Origin: Arenibacter amylolyticus
GTDB lineage: Bacteria > Bacteroidota > Bacteroidia > Flavobacteriales > Flavobacteriaceae
DNA length: 64,000 nucleotides
Assembly: GCF_002150785.1 (NCBI RefSeq)
Contig: NZ_MTAZ01000015.1
Span: forward strand, 1-64,000
Direction of reading: 5' to 3'
Every line of letters begins with the position of its first letter. Within the stretch, counting starts at the first letter, position 1. A program made the translations under genes and the position numbers. Below, piece by piece: positions 53,930 through 63,133 of this stretch. The notes below the pieces were generated by a model, which saw nothing but the letters and a program-made list of their open reading frames with translations, searched no databases and had not been told where the DNA came from.

Positions 53930-55588
53930 TTACTGCTTATTATCGGTTAATGTAGGTTCATTTTTTGTATTCTGGCTCCTAGCCTCACGTTCCTTATCTA
54001 CCAATTGAAGGATATTTTTTCTATAGGTTTCTCTTTCCAGTAGCTTCTGTTCCCGTTCGTTCTGTTCATAATCTTCCTTCATTCCGGAATGGAGCGAGAA
54101 GCACATCATTCCGAGTAAAATAGCAAAGGGGAGCCCAGAAATGGTGACCGCGGTCTGCAGTGCATTTAATCCACCTCCATACATTAGCACTCCGGCAATT
54201 ACTCCTGTGGCAACTGCCCAAATAACTCGTTGGAATGGAGGGGTCTTAAGTTTTCCACCAGAAGTAATACTATCTACCACCAAGGCACCGGAGTCCGCAG
54301 AGGTAATAATAAAGCTACTGATTAAAACTACCCCAAGTACTTTGAGTACCATAGCTAGAGGAAATTTATCGAAAAACACATACAAGGCAGTGGATATATT
54401 GTCGTTTACCGCGGCTATCATCGCTGTATCCCCTAGAAGAATATCGCGCATAGTAATTCCTCCAAAGGCACTAAACCAAAGAAATGTAACTAGAGCGGGA
54501 AGGATTAAGACACAAAGAATAAACTCCCTAATAGTTCTTCCCCTAGAAATCCGAGCAATAAAGGTACCTACAAATGGGGACCAGGAAATCCACCATCCCC
54601 AGTACATTATCGTTCTAGTTTTTTGCCAATCGGTACCTCTTAATGCTTCCGTCCAGGTAGCCATATCTACAAAATTGGTAAGGTAGCTACCTATATTCTG
54701 AATATAGGATTTAAGAATAAAAGTTGTTGGTCCCAATAGTAGCACTATGATAAAAATTGCCGAAGCTACTCTAACATTGAGTTTACTCAGCATTTGCACT
54801 CCTTTATTAACGCCACTAAATGCAGAAAGGGTGGCCGCAAGGGTTACTGCTACAATTATAATTATCTGATAGAACAAGGAACTCGGTATCCCAAATACAT
54901 GGGTTAATCCAGAGTTAATTTGCCCTACTCCAAAACCTATGGTAGTAGCCAGTCCAAACAAGGTAGTGATCACCGCCATAATATCTATGACGTCTCCCAT
55001 CCACCCATAAATCCTATTCCCCAAGAGGGGATAAAAAACGGAACGCAGGGTTAGCGGCATTTTTCTATTAAAGGTGAAATATGCAAGGGAAAGTCCCACT
55101 ACGGAGTATATGGCCCAACCGTGTATTCCATGATGCAAAAAAGAAAAGTTAATGGCTTCTTGCGCTATCAATGCTGGCTCTTCCCCCGCCAAACGTGGCG
55201 GATTCAAAAAATCGCGCACCGGATCGGCAATACTGAACAACACTAATCCGTTCCCTATACCCGCACTGAACAACATGGCGAACCAGGCCCAGATACTAAA
55301 TTCTGGTTTGGAATTTTTACCCCCTAACCGAATTTTCCCGAATTTGCCCAAGGCCATATACAAGCCAAATATAATAAACAGGTTTGCTGTTAGGGTGTAA
55401 ATCCACCCCCCGTGGGCCGACACGTAGCTTTGGGCTATTCCAAAGTAATAATCGGCTTCCTGTTGAAAGACAAGAGTAAAAATAATACTTCCTATTAACA
55501 CTAATGTAGCCCCGAGGAAGACCGTTTTATTGACGACTAATCCTAAAAACTTAGAGGATTTTTCTTTTCTAGAAACTTTTATTGGCAT
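53930..55588 (-). CDS. BCCT family transporter (betaine/carnitine/choline)
   Basis: A 552-aa inner-membrane transporter of the BCCT family, with twelve hydrophobic segments. The signature region is GWWISWSPFVGTFIARISRG (about 332-351), with conserved tryptophans and the FxA segment. It imports quaternary amines such as glycine betaine, carnitine or choline, using Na+ or H+. The N- and C-terminal ends are cytoplasmic and charged; the C-terminus (about 515-552) is rich in Glu and Arg, resembling the osmosensory tails of BetP-type members. The gene is coupled to a universal stress protein gene with no gap. The neighbouring 660 bp upstream hold no gene I can support. Confidence 0.93.
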   Translation of the reverse strand: MPIKVSRKEKSSKFLGLVVNKTVFLGATLVLIGSIIFTLVFQQEADYYFGIAQSYVSAHGGWIYTLTANLFIIFGLYMALGKFGKIRLGGKNSKPEFSIWAWFAMLFSAGIGNGLVLFSIADPVRDFLNPPRLAGEEPALIAQEAINFSFLHHGIHGWAIYSVVGLSLAYFTFNRKMPLTLRSVFYPLLGNRIYGWMGDVIDIMAVITTLFGLATTIGFGVGQINSGLTHVFGIPSSLFYQIIIIVAVTLAATLSAFSGVNKGVQMLSKLNVRVASAIFIIVLLLGPTTFILKSYIQNIGSYLTNFVDMATWTEALRGTDWQKTRTIMYWGWWISWSPFVGTFIARISRGRTIREFILCVLILPALVTFLWFSAFGGITMRDILLGDTAMIAAVNDNISTALYVFFDKFPLAMVLKVLGVVLISSFIITSADSGALVVDSITSGGKLKTPPFQRVIWAVATGVIAGVLMYGGGLNALQTAVTISGLPFAILLGMMCFSLHSGMKEDYEQNEREQKLLERETYRKNILQLVDKEREARSQNTKNEPTLTDNKQ

Positions 55589-56247
55589 ATTTTTTTATTG
55601 AATTAATAAAATAGATTATGTCCTTTCCTTTGTTTTAAAGAAGGGTTCTGAAAAAGCGTAAGTTTAATTTTATGTCTTGTGTTGATATCGGGTTTTGGAG
55701 GGATGATAGCCCGTAACACACTGCCTATCAGCAAAAAGTTTAGAAAAGAATTGATTGAATAGATAAATTGCTTCAGATCGACTGAAGAAAATAGATTGCA
55801 TAAAATTATATTTTCAAGATTGGTAAATTTTGGCATCGGGAAGTATACTAAATTAAGCTATATTTTCCAACTATGTTTTGGGGTTAGTTAACTACTTGCT
55901 TAGGTTATTAAAAATTTACCCTCCCGTTAATAGCAGGGGTATGAACCCCGTAAGAAGCCAGAACTTTCTTTGGGGTAAGAAGGTTGTCTAAAGCTTCTTT
56001 TAGGCGCTCGCTCTATAATGCTATCAACACGCTTCTACGGGTTGGCACCCCATATCCTATTAAGTGGCGCCCATTTCTAGTGATTACATAATTGGTACCA
56101 CATCAGTTTTCTACTATTTTCACTCTAAAAACGCCCTGCACCTTACATAAGAATCATATTTATCGTATAATTGAGGTTATCTACAAGCGACGGCTTTTAT
56201 GGTAGCCTGTCACTTGGAAGCTAAAACCCATACTAAATCTATTGCTT
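55589..56247. other. Intergenic region
   Basis: About 660 bp between divergent genes (BCCT transporter and P1 peptidase). It holds a small hairpin at about 55935-55952 (GGGGT/ACCCC) and a minus-strand run of 34 open codons (55908-56012) that I cannot assign. No promoter of either gene is clear, and no RNA gene is seen. Confidence 0.4.
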
Positions 56248-57375
56248 ATGAAACCTGTTGGAATTGTTGCTTTGGTCTTATTCCTAACATCCATTCATAC
56301 TTACTCCCAACAAAAAAGGACAAGGGATTACGGTATAGAGATTGGCGTTTTAAAAACGGGGAAATACAATGCTATTACCGATGTTGAGGGCGTTAGTGTT
56401 GGCCATACCACCCTTATTGTAGGCGATAGCGTTAGAACTGGGGTAACTGCCCTACTCCCCCATTCCGGTAACATTTTTCAATCTAAGGTGCCGGCCGCCA
56501 TCTATATAGGAAACGGCTTTGGTAAATTGGCTGGCTATAGTCAGGTTAAGGAACTAGGAAATATAGAAACCCCCATAATTTTAACCAACACCCTAAGTGT
56601 TCCTGTTGCCTCTGATGCGCTTATATCCTACACCTTGGACCGCAATAAAGAGGTGCATTCTGTAAACTCCATTGTTGGGGAAACTAATGATGGTTGGTTA
56701 AATGATATTCGAGGAAGGCATATTAAACAGCATCATGTTTTAAGCGCCATAGAAAATGCAAAATCTGGCCCCGTGGAGGAGGGAAATGTAGGTGCAGGAA
56801 CCGGGACTATCTGCTTTGGATTTAAGGGAGGTATTGGAACTTCCTCCAGGGTGATACCTAGCTCCCTTGGAGGTTACACCGTTGGAGTTTTGGTACAGTC
56901 CAATTTTGGTGGTGTGCTAGAAGTTAATGGTGTCCCCATTGCCAAGGAACTGAATACCGTACCAAAACACTATAATTACGATACTGATGGCTCCTGCATG
57001 ATTGTTATATTTACCGATGCTCCCTTAGATTCCAGGAATTTGGAGCGACTGGCGAAAAGGGCCATGTTAGGATTAGCAAAAACCGGAGGAATTGCCTCCA
57101 ATGGGAGTGGCGATTACATAATAGCAGTATCCACAGCCAAAGAAAATCTAATCCCTTATACCAGTGATACCCCTTTTAACCAGCCTAAGGTCCTTAGGAA
57201 TGATGCCATTACTCCACTGTTTATGGCCACCATAGAAGCAACAGAGGAGGCTATCATCAACTCCTTATTTGCAGCAGAGGGTATAAGCGGGATAAAGGGG
57301 AGACAAATAGAATCTCTTCCAATAGGTAAGGTTTTGGAGATTATGGATTCCTATAACAGAGTTAATAAGAAGTAA
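56248..57375 (+). CDS. P1 family peptidase (DmpA-like L-aminopeptidase/D-esterase)
   Basis: A 375-aa exported protein of the P1 (S58) Ntn-hydrolase family. It starts at ATG 56248; an in-frame TTG two codons upstream is less likely. The signal peptide (residues 1-20, ending TYSQ) indicates export. The autoprocessing region is FGFKGGIGTSSRV (about 191-203), with the nucleophile serine at about 199 or 200. N-terminal DVEGVSVGHTTLI (about 43-55) and the late GGIASNGSGDYIIA block (about 276-289) are family features. Members cleave N-terminal L- or D-amino acids. The RlmF gene begins 8 bp after this gene. Confidence 0.9.
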   Translation: MKPVGIVALVLFLTSIHTYSQQKRTRDYGIEIGVLKTGKYNAITDVEGVSVGHTTLIVGDSVRTGVTALLPHSGNIFQSKVPAAIYIGNGFGKLAGYSQVKELGNIETPIILTNTLSVPVASDALISYTLDRNKEVHSVNSIVGETNDGWLNDIRGRHIKQHHVLSAIENAKSGPVEEGNVGAGTGTICFGFKGGIGTSSRVIPSSLGGYTVGVLVQSNFGGVLEVNGVPIAKELNTVPKHYNYDTDGSCMIVIFTDAPLDSRNLERLAKRAMLGLAKTGGIASNGSGDYIIAVSTAKENLIPYTSDTPFNQPKVLRNDAITPLFMATIEATEEAIINSLFAAEGISGIKGRQIESLPIGKVLEIMDSYNRVNKK

Positions 57376-57383
57376 TTTTATCT

Positions 57384-58235
57384 ATGCATCCAAAAAATCC
57401 GTTCATATCAGATTACGATTTTGATAGATTGGTGGACAAACATCCCCCTTTAAAACAATTTGTTTTTATAAACGACTATGGAAACAAGACCATAAAATTT
57501 GGTGATAAAGAAGCGGTGAAGGCATTAAACACGGGCCTATTAAAAACCTATTATGGCCTTTCCTATTGGGATATTCCCCAAAACAACCTATGCCCCCCTA
57601 TCCCAGGGCGCTTGGATTACCTACTGTATATTTCCGACCTAATTCCCAAAAAGCAACTCCGTTTGTTGGATATAGGTACCGGTGCCAATCTTATTTATCC
57701 AATTTTAGGCTGTCGCCATTTTAACTGGGAATGTACCGGAAGCGAGGTAAACCTAGACTCCCTAAAAAACGCCCAAGCCATTATTGCGAAAAACACAGTA
57801 TTAGAAAATATAGAACTACGCCACCAACCCTTTAAAAATAAGATATTGGAGAATCTGGTACTTCCCGAAGATTATTTTGATGTGGTGGTCTGCAATCCCC
57901 CATTTTTTAAGAATAAGACAGAAGCTATACGGCGTAACCAACGAAAAGTCAATAATCTTGGTCTAAGGGAAGCGGATTCTCAAAACTTTGGAGGCCTCTC
58001 CAATGAATTGTGGTACAAGGGCGGGGAAACCGCATTTATCAAGAAAATGGCCGCCGAAAGTATCCTTTACAAGGACCAGATACAATGGTTTACCTCCTTG
58101 GTCTCCCAAAAAGAAAACTTAAAAGACATAAAAAGAGCTGTCAATAAAACCGCCCCTATCACTGTTAGGGTTATTAATATGGATCAAGGCAATAAAAAAA
58201 GTAGGTTTATAGCGTGGAGCTTCCAAGTCCAATAA
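57384..58235 (+). CDS. rlmF: 23S rRNA (adenine(1618)-N(6))-methyltransferase RlmF
   Basis: A 283-aa SAM-dependent methyltransferase that modifies A1618 of 23S rRNA. The N-terminal region (HPKNPFISDYDFDRLVDKHP, residues 2-21) is typical of RlmF. SAM-binding motif I is LDIGTGANLIYPILG (about 94-108). The catalytic motif IV is NPPFF (about 170-174), as expected for N6-adenine methyltransferases. The gene starts 8 bp after the P1 peptidase gene and is likely transcribed with it, without an obvious functional link. Confidence 0.93.
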   Translation: MHPKNPFISDYDFDRLVDKHPPLKQFVFINDYGNKTIKFGDKEAVKALNTGLLKTYYGLSYWDIPQNNLCPPIPGRLDYLLYISDLIPKKQLRLLDIGTGANLIYPILGCRHFNWECTGSEVNLDSLKNAQAIIAKNTVLENIELRHQPFKNKILENLVLPEDYFDVVVCNPPFFKNKTEAIRRNQRKVNNLGLREADSQNFGGLSNELWYKGGETAFIKKMAAESILYKDQIQWFTSLVSQKENLKDIKRAVNKTAPITVRVINMDQGNKKSRFIAWSFQVQ

Positions 58236-58383
58236 TCCTTGGTTACAAAAAAAAATAAAACGGAATAAGCCAGCTTATTACTAACCCCCTACCCTATGGT
58301 AACAAAAAGGGGAAATTACCCCATATTCCTGGACGGTGGTTTTAAGGAAGCTCCTTTCAATACCATTTAATATTTATTGCCAA

Positions 58384-58896
58384 TTATTTTTTCGCGCTTG
58401 CTGCTTCATAATACTCCCTATGTAATGCCTTAATTCTTTCTAACAACTTACCACTTGCCGGGCCTTTCACCTGAATATTGGGTACAATATCTTGAATGGG
58501 GTGAAAATGAATGGGAGCGGCAGGTGCATCTATTTCCGAAAGCCATTCTTTAAGTTGTTTTGCGGAGCTTAAGTAAACAACACCGCCCAGACCAACCCAA
58601 CCGTGTGCTGCAGCACACATGGGGCAATGCTCCCCACTGGTATACATCCAAGTCTGTTTGCGATCTTCGGGAGATAAATTATCTGCCGCCCAGTGGGCCA
58701 GTTCAATCTCGGGATGCGCCAAATTGTTTAATTCGTTCACCCTATTACGGGCTGAGGCAATTACCTCGTTATTTTTATTTACTAAGAGCGACCCAAAGGG
58801 TTTATCCCCCGCTTTTACTGCTTCTTCGGCCAGGGCCAAGCACTGAGCCAGATGTTTTAAATCGATTTCCGATAGGGTTGAATCTGTGTTATTCAT
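58384..58896 (-). CDS. Nucleoside deaminase (cytidine/deoxycytidylate deaminase family)
   Basis: A 170-aa zinc-dependent deaminase. The zinc and catalytic motif reads HPEIELA (H-x-E, with His about residue 61 and Glu 63), and the second motif is HCPMC (about 90-94) in the PCxxC position. The proline after His replaces the more usual Ala, which other members of this group share. The substrate may be guanine, adenosine or cytosine; length and the HPE form suit the guanine or purine deaminase branch, but this is uncertain. It stands alone. Confidence 0.85.
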   Translation of the reverse strand: MNNTDSTLSEIDLKHLAQCLALAEEAVKAGDKPFGSLLVNKNNEVIASARNRVNELNNLAHPEIELAHWAADNLSPEDRKQTWMYTSGEHCPMCAAAHGWVGLGGVVYLSSAKQLKEWLSEIDAPAAPIHFHPIQDIVPNIQVKGPASGKLLERIKALHREYYEAASAKK

Positions 58897-59365
58897 TTAT
58901 AATCGTTTCTAATTATTACTTCTGTTATCCTAATGACCTTGAAATGGTCCCAGAGGAAGCTACATAATTTCTTGCGAATCTGCCAATCTTTTGGTTTTCC
59001 ATGAAACCTTCTAAATAGTCACCATAGGTTAGACTCCTATTTGGTATAGGTTCTTATTACTGGAGGACAGGAATGCTTTGGTATTGAACCCAGTATAATA
59101 AGAAAATCCTGAGGAAGGTTGTCTCCGGAAAGCAAACGATAAATTTCCCGAATAAGTTAAGGGCGTTTGTAATGAGTAGAAGAGGCTCAACAAGGATTCT
59201 TTTAGCAGTACCGGCAATTGACTAAGAGGCAGTAACAGGGAAACAACTTAGCGATACGCCATTGTTTTGGTAATCCTGACTAGGTGAGCATTCTGTTCCA
59301 TTACACTTAGTACTAATTTTAAAGCCTAGAAACGGCTTTTACTTACTGCTTTTTAAGGTAGAAAA
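58897..59365. other. Intergenic region, possible decayed gene on minus strand
   Basis: About 470 bp. On the minus strand two overlapping open runs (roughly 59215-59334, and 59029-59247 in another frame) have protein-like codon choice, but neither has a start with a plausible promoter, and I recognise no family. The region could be a frameshifted remnant or noise. No other feature is visible. Confidence 0.35.
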
Positions 59366-59401
59366 TCCTATTGCCCCGATGTGTAGGTCTGGGCAATAGG
59401 A
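59366..59401 (-). terminator. Intrinsic terminator after the DUF4494 gene
   Basis: TCCTATTGCCC (59366-59376) pairs perfectly with GGGCAATAGGA (59391-59401) around a 14-base loop, 21 bp after the minus-strand stop. Confidence 0.65.
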
Positions 59402-59422
59402 AGTATATTTTTATTGGTATTC

Positions 59423-59941
59423 CTAAACAGTTTCTTCTTCTATCTGTGCTTCTTCCTCTTCTTGTTCGGACTTTTCTATAACCTTAAATTTTTCTAGCTG
59501 CTCTTCTTCGCCTGTAAAATAGGGAAACACATCTAAAATTGGAGACTCTGTAATCGCAGGAATGGAATAGTCGCCCGTAGTTCCTCTCATTGCGGTAATG
59601 GTATTATCGTAGGCTTCTTTTACGTCATTAGCCTGTACCAGCATGTATAAATTGGTCTTTCGTTCCTTGCCACTTTCTTCATCAAAAGCAATTAGGGAAA
59701 CCTTGGATTTAAACCAACGATCTGAATTTTCATAGGGATGGACTTCCGAGAAATTAGCGACCTTAATATTGGTAATTAGAAACTCCTCACTAGTTAAAGT
59801 GGCCATTTCCTCATTTATTCTTGTTTCTGCTTCTGTATAGGAGATAGCATCCAGGAGGTAGGTCTCTGTGGTTACCTTTTGTTCTCCAGTTTCGTGTGTT
59901 TTTCTGTATTTAACTTTGCATTCGTACCAAGTTACACTCAT
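59423..59941 (-). CDS. DUF4494 family protein
   Basis: A 172-aa cytoplasmic protein of the Bacteroidota-restricted DUF4494 family. The start MSVTWYECKVKYRKTHETGE and the central region around YLLDAISYTEAETRI are characteristic. The C-terminus is strongly acidic (EKSEQEEEEAQIEEETV). No catalytic motif is visible and the function is unknown. It is a single gene, with a TAnnTTTG element about 20 bp before its start and a terminator after its stop. Confidence 0.85.
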   Translation of the reverse strand: MSVTWYECKVKYRKTHETGEQKVTTETYLLDAISYTEAETRINEEMATLTSEEFLITNIKVANFSEVHPYENSDRWFKSKVSLIAFDEESGKERKTNLYMLVQANDVKEAYDNTITAMRGTTGDYSIPAITESPILDVFPYFTGEEEQLEKFKVIEKSEQEEEEAQIEEETV

Positions 59942-59960
59942 AATATTATTTTTAGGTTGC

Positions 59961-59968
59961 CAAATATA
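59961..59968 (-). promoter_or_regulatory. -7 element of the DUF4494 gene
   Basis: On the minus strand TATATTTG, a full TAnnTTTG match, 19 bp before the ATG at 59941. Confidence 0.5.
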
Positions 59969-60383
59969 TATGTTATAAAAGTGATATAAGGAAAAAGCCA
60001 GAATAGATATTCACAATATGGTAAGCGTATGCAACCATGCCCTATAGCTCCCCTTTTTCCGTTAGAATTCTACGAGTGCTATTCCTTCAATTCCCCTTAA
60101 AATGTTTTTCAGGGAGACCTTACCGGAACCTATCCTTATTATATGTTCTATCCTGGGTAACCCCTAAATTGGGGGAACAACAATCACATTTACTGGGCTA
60201 CCTTCATAAGTATTAATTGCTTAAGTTCCCATCAACAGAAGTCCAAATTAGTAGCTCTCGGAAATGATTAAGATAAACTGAAGTCCTCCCAACGCCGAAT
60301 ACTTTTATCACCGACCCATAAAAAAATAAGGAAAACGTTCATTATTTACTTACCTTTAAAACTCTAAAAAACCATAGTTCAGA
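59969..60383. other. Intergenic region
   Basis: About 415 bp with no supportable gene. It contains a small CCCC/GGGG hairpin near 60160. The promoter of the response regulator operon should lie at its right end, where TACCTTTA (near 60348) is one base off consensus. Confidence 0.4.
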
Positions 60384-60836
60384 ATGACAGCTAGCCACCC
60401 TCTAATTTTACTTGCCGATGATGATGAGGACGACTGCATGTTTTTTAAAGATGCCTTGGAGGAACTTTCCCTCCCTGTCTGTCTTAAAACCTTGAGCAAT
60501 GGGGTGGAATTAATGAATTATCTTAAGGGTTTGGAAACCGACTTTCCAAAGGTGCTTTTTCTGGACTTAAACATGCCTCGGAAAACAGGTTTTGAATGCC
60601 TTTCCGAAATAAAGCACTGCGACAAATTAAGACATTTACCAGTGGTAATTTTCACTACCTCCAACAATCCTACGGTTATTAATAAATTGTTTGCGGAAGG
60701 CGCAGATTTCTTTATTCGAAAACCTGCCAGCTTCACCAACCTCAAAACTGTGATTAATAAGGTGGTAACATTACTTGACTCAAACAATGGGTTGCCACCA
60801 AAAAAAGACACTTTTCTTATTAAACCAGAAAATTAA
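60384..60836 (+). CDS. Response regulator, single receiver domain (Rcp1-like)
   Basis: A 150-aa protein consisting of a receiver domain only. The acidic pocket is D12-D13-D14 in LADDDEDD, the phosphorylation site is D61 in LFLDLNMPRK, and the switch residues are T91 and K113 (IRKPAS). There is no DNA-binding output domain, so it acts by protein contact or as a phosphate sink. Length and sequence suit the Rcp1/CheY-like group often paired with PAS or phytochrome-like kinases. The next gene, a PAS histidine kinase, begins 6 bp after its stop, so the two form a likely cognate pair. Confidence 0.92.
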   Translation: MTASHPLILLADDDEDDCMFFKDALEELSLPVCLKTLSNGVELMNYLKGLETDFPKVLFLDLNMPRKTGFECLSEIKHCDKLRHLPVVIFTTSNNPTVINKLFAEGADFFIRKPASFTNLKTVINKVVTLLDSNNGLPPKKDTFLIKPEN

Positions 60837-60842
60837 AACGCT

Positions 60843-62930
60843 ATGAATAAACCCCATAAAGCAAACGGAATCCCCTTCCTCAGTGCTGGAGGCGATATGG
60901 GAGCACATATAAGCGCAATGGCATGGGAGGAAACTTCCTTGGGACCTATCACTGAGTGGCCCACAAGCTTACGCACAACACTTAGTTTAATTTTACACGC
61001 TTCCTTACCCATGTGTTGTTTTTGGGGAGGAGAACAAATTTGCTTTTATAACGATGCGTTTCGGCTTCACTTGGAAGGAAATGAAAAACAGCCCGTTATC
61101 GGAAAAAAGGGAAGTGAGGCTTGGCCAGAAATTTGGGACTTTTTAGAACCAAAGATAAATAAGGTATTAGACACAGCTAAACCCATCACTACGTACAATC
61201 AACAATTATCTTTTAATCAAAAGCCTGGCAAGAAAGGCATCTATAAAACCTTCTGTTGTAGCGCTGTGTTCAATGATGAGGGCGAGGTGGCAGGCGTTCT
61301 ACTTACATTTACAGAAACCACCAAGCACGATAAGGCCCAACAACGACTTGAGGAAAGCGAACGAAAATTCAAAATACTCGCAGACGCTATGCCCGAGTTT
61401 ATTTGGCTAACAGACCCAGAAGGGAATATAAACTACTTTAACCGGTCTGTTTACAACTATTCTGGACTAGGTCCGGAGCAACTAGAGAACAGAGGCTGGT
61501 TGCAAGTGGTACATCCAGATGACCGGGAAGAGAATATAAGACTCTGGGAAAAGGCTATTGAAACGGGGCAAGATTTTTTGTTTGAGCATCGTTTTAAACG
61601 GCATGACGGTGTATACCGCTGGCAACTAACTAGGGCAAAACCTCAAAGAAACCAAAGCGGGGAAATACTAATGTGGGTTGGAATCAGCACGGATATTCAA
61701 GACCAAAAAATGTTTACCTACGAACTGGAGAAACAGGTAAGGGAACGAACTTCGGAGCTACTCCAATTAAACGAGTCCCTAAAAAAAGGCGAACAACGCT
61801 ATCATTTAATGGTAGAGGAAGTACAGGACTATGCCATCCTATATCTCAATAGACATGGGATTGTAGAGAATTGGAACACAGGAGCAGAAAAAATTAAAGG
61901 GTATAAGGCTGATGAGATTATTGGTAAAAGCTTTTCAAATTTTTATACCGAAGAGGACCGGAAAAACGGCCTTCCACAAAAACTATTGAAAAGAGCCATT
62001 AAAAATGATCGGGCGGTACAGGAAGGGTGGCGCGTAAGGAAGGATAAGACCTTGTTTTGGGCAAGTGTGGTGATCACCGCAGTGCATGGACAAAACAATG
62101 AGGTAATAGGGTTTTCTAAGGTTACGCGCGACTTAACCGCAAAGAAGGAGGCCGATGATGCCTTAAAAGAAAAAAAGATTGAGCTAGAACAAAAAAACAA
62201 TGAACTTCAGGAGCTGAATAAAGAGCTTCAATCCTTTGCATATATCGCTAGCCATGATCTTCAGGAACCACTAAGAAAAATTCAGACCTTTACATCGCGA
62301 ATTGCTGAAAAGGAAGGACATGTACTTTCTAATTATGGTAAAGATCTTTTTGCCCGTATGCGACTTTCAGCAGAACGCATGCAAACACTTATTGAAGATT
62401 TGCTTGCCTACTCTAGAACGCATAATCAGGAAGGGGAGTTGAAAAAAACATCCCTCAGAAATATTGTTGCACAAGTAGAGGAAGATCTCGCCGAAGAGTT
62501 GTTAAAAAAGGAGGCAGTAATAGACTTCCAATCAAATTACGAGCTGCTTATTATTCCCTTTCAAATAAAACAACTCTTCCACAATTTGATTACCAATTCC
62601 TTAAAATTCTCCAAGCCTAGTGTCCCCTTACGAATAACCATAGATACTGAAGTGGTTGCAGGAAGTGCTATTGAAAATAAATCCCTGTTAAACCACAAAA
62701 ACTACTGTCGTATATCTGTTTCCGATAACGGAATAGGATTTGACCAACAATACAGCAAAAAGATTTTTGAGCTTTTCCAACGACTCCATGGGAAGTCAGA
62801 GTATCCGGGTACTGGAATTGGACTTGCCATTATTAAGAGAATAGTGGAAAATCACCACGGCGTAATAACAGCTACCGGAGAATTGGGTGTAGGGGCAACT
62901 TTTTATATTTATCTACCAGTGGAATCTTAA
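60843..62930 (+). CDS. Soluble PAS-domain sensor histidine kinase
   Basis: A 695-aa cytoplasmic kinase without transmembrane segments. Domains in order: an N-terminal PAS-like domain (about 25-155), a PAS/PAC pair (about 165-300, with NYFNRSVYNYSGLGPEQ), a third PAS (about 315-445, IVENWNTGAEKIKGYKADEI), a coiled coil (about 440-470), HisKA with the phospho-acceptor H471 in SHDLQEPLRK, then HATPase. The N box is NLITNSLKFSK, G1 is DNGIGFD and G2 is GTGIGLA. It senses an intracellular signal such as redox, light or a small molecule; no cofactor-binding cysteine or histidine is clear. Its partner is the upstream response regulator. Confidence 0.93.
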   Translation: MNKPHKANGIPFLSAGGDMGAHISAMAWEETSLGPITEWPTSLRTTLSLILHASLPMCCFWGGEQICFYNDAFRLHLEGNEKQPVIGKKGSEAWPEIWDFLEPKINKVLDTAKPITTYNQQLSFNQKPGKKGIYKTFCCSAVFNDEGEVAGVLLTFTETTKHDKAQQRLEESERKFKILADAMPEFIWLTDPEGNINYFNRSVYNYSGLGPEQLENRGWLQVVHPDDREENIRLWEKAIETGQDFLFEHRFKRHDGVYRWQLTRAKPQRNQSGEILMWVGISTDIQDQKMFTYELEKQVRERTSELLQLNESLKKGEQRYHLMVEEVQDYAILYLNRHGIVENWNTGAEKIKGYKADEIIGKSFSNFYTEEDRKNGLPQKLLKRAIKNDRAVQEGWRVRKDKTLFWASVVITAVHGQNNEVIGFSKVTRDLTAKKEADDALKEKKIELEQKNNELQELNKELQSFAYIASHDLQEPLRKIQTFTSRIAEKEGHVLSNYGKDLFARMRLSAERMQTLIEDLLAYSRTHNQEGELKKTSLRNIVAQVEEDLAEELLKKEAVIDFQSNYELLIIPFQIKQLFHNLITNSLKFSKPSVPLRITIDTEVVAGSAIENKSLLNHKNYCRISVSDNGIGFDQQYSKKIFELFQRLHGKSEYPGTGIGLAIIKRIVENHHGVITATGELGVGATFYIYLPVES

Positions 62931-62967
62931 ACACCTAACATCCTTAATCCAAACTATTTAATTTTAC

Positions 62968-63004
62968 AAATAGGAAGCCATTTTAAAAAGTACGCTTCCT
63001 ATTT
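62968..63004. terminator. Bidirectional terminator between kinase and pncB
   Basis: AAATAGGAAGC pairs with GCTTCCTATTT (11 bp) around a 15-base loop, between convergent genes. Confidence 0.7.
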
Positions 63005-63133
63005 GCTAAATCGTTACAACCTGCTATATAGGTAGTGGTTAGCTTCTCATCTTTGCCATTTAGGGGTAAGGAAGATACCAAAAATCTATGGTATGCATGG
63101 ATACGAACTTCTTTTCCATGTATTTCACGGTCA

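Noticed and set aside
54141-54686. 181-codon plus-strand frame opposite the BCCT gene
   Set aside because: It is antisense to a well-conserved transporter, with low-complexity Ser/Thr/Ile content typical of shadow frames.
55603-55836. 77-codon frame upstream of the BCCT gene
   Set aside because: No family, no promoter, and codon choice unlike neighbouring genes.
55908-56012. 34 open codons on the minus strand with coding-like composition
   Set aside because: There is no start codon, an in-frame stop lies just before it, and I recognise no family.
60384-62930. Bacteriophytochrome-type light-sensing pair
   Set aside because: The kinase has PAS domains only; there is no GAF-PHY photosensory region or conserved chromophore cysteine.
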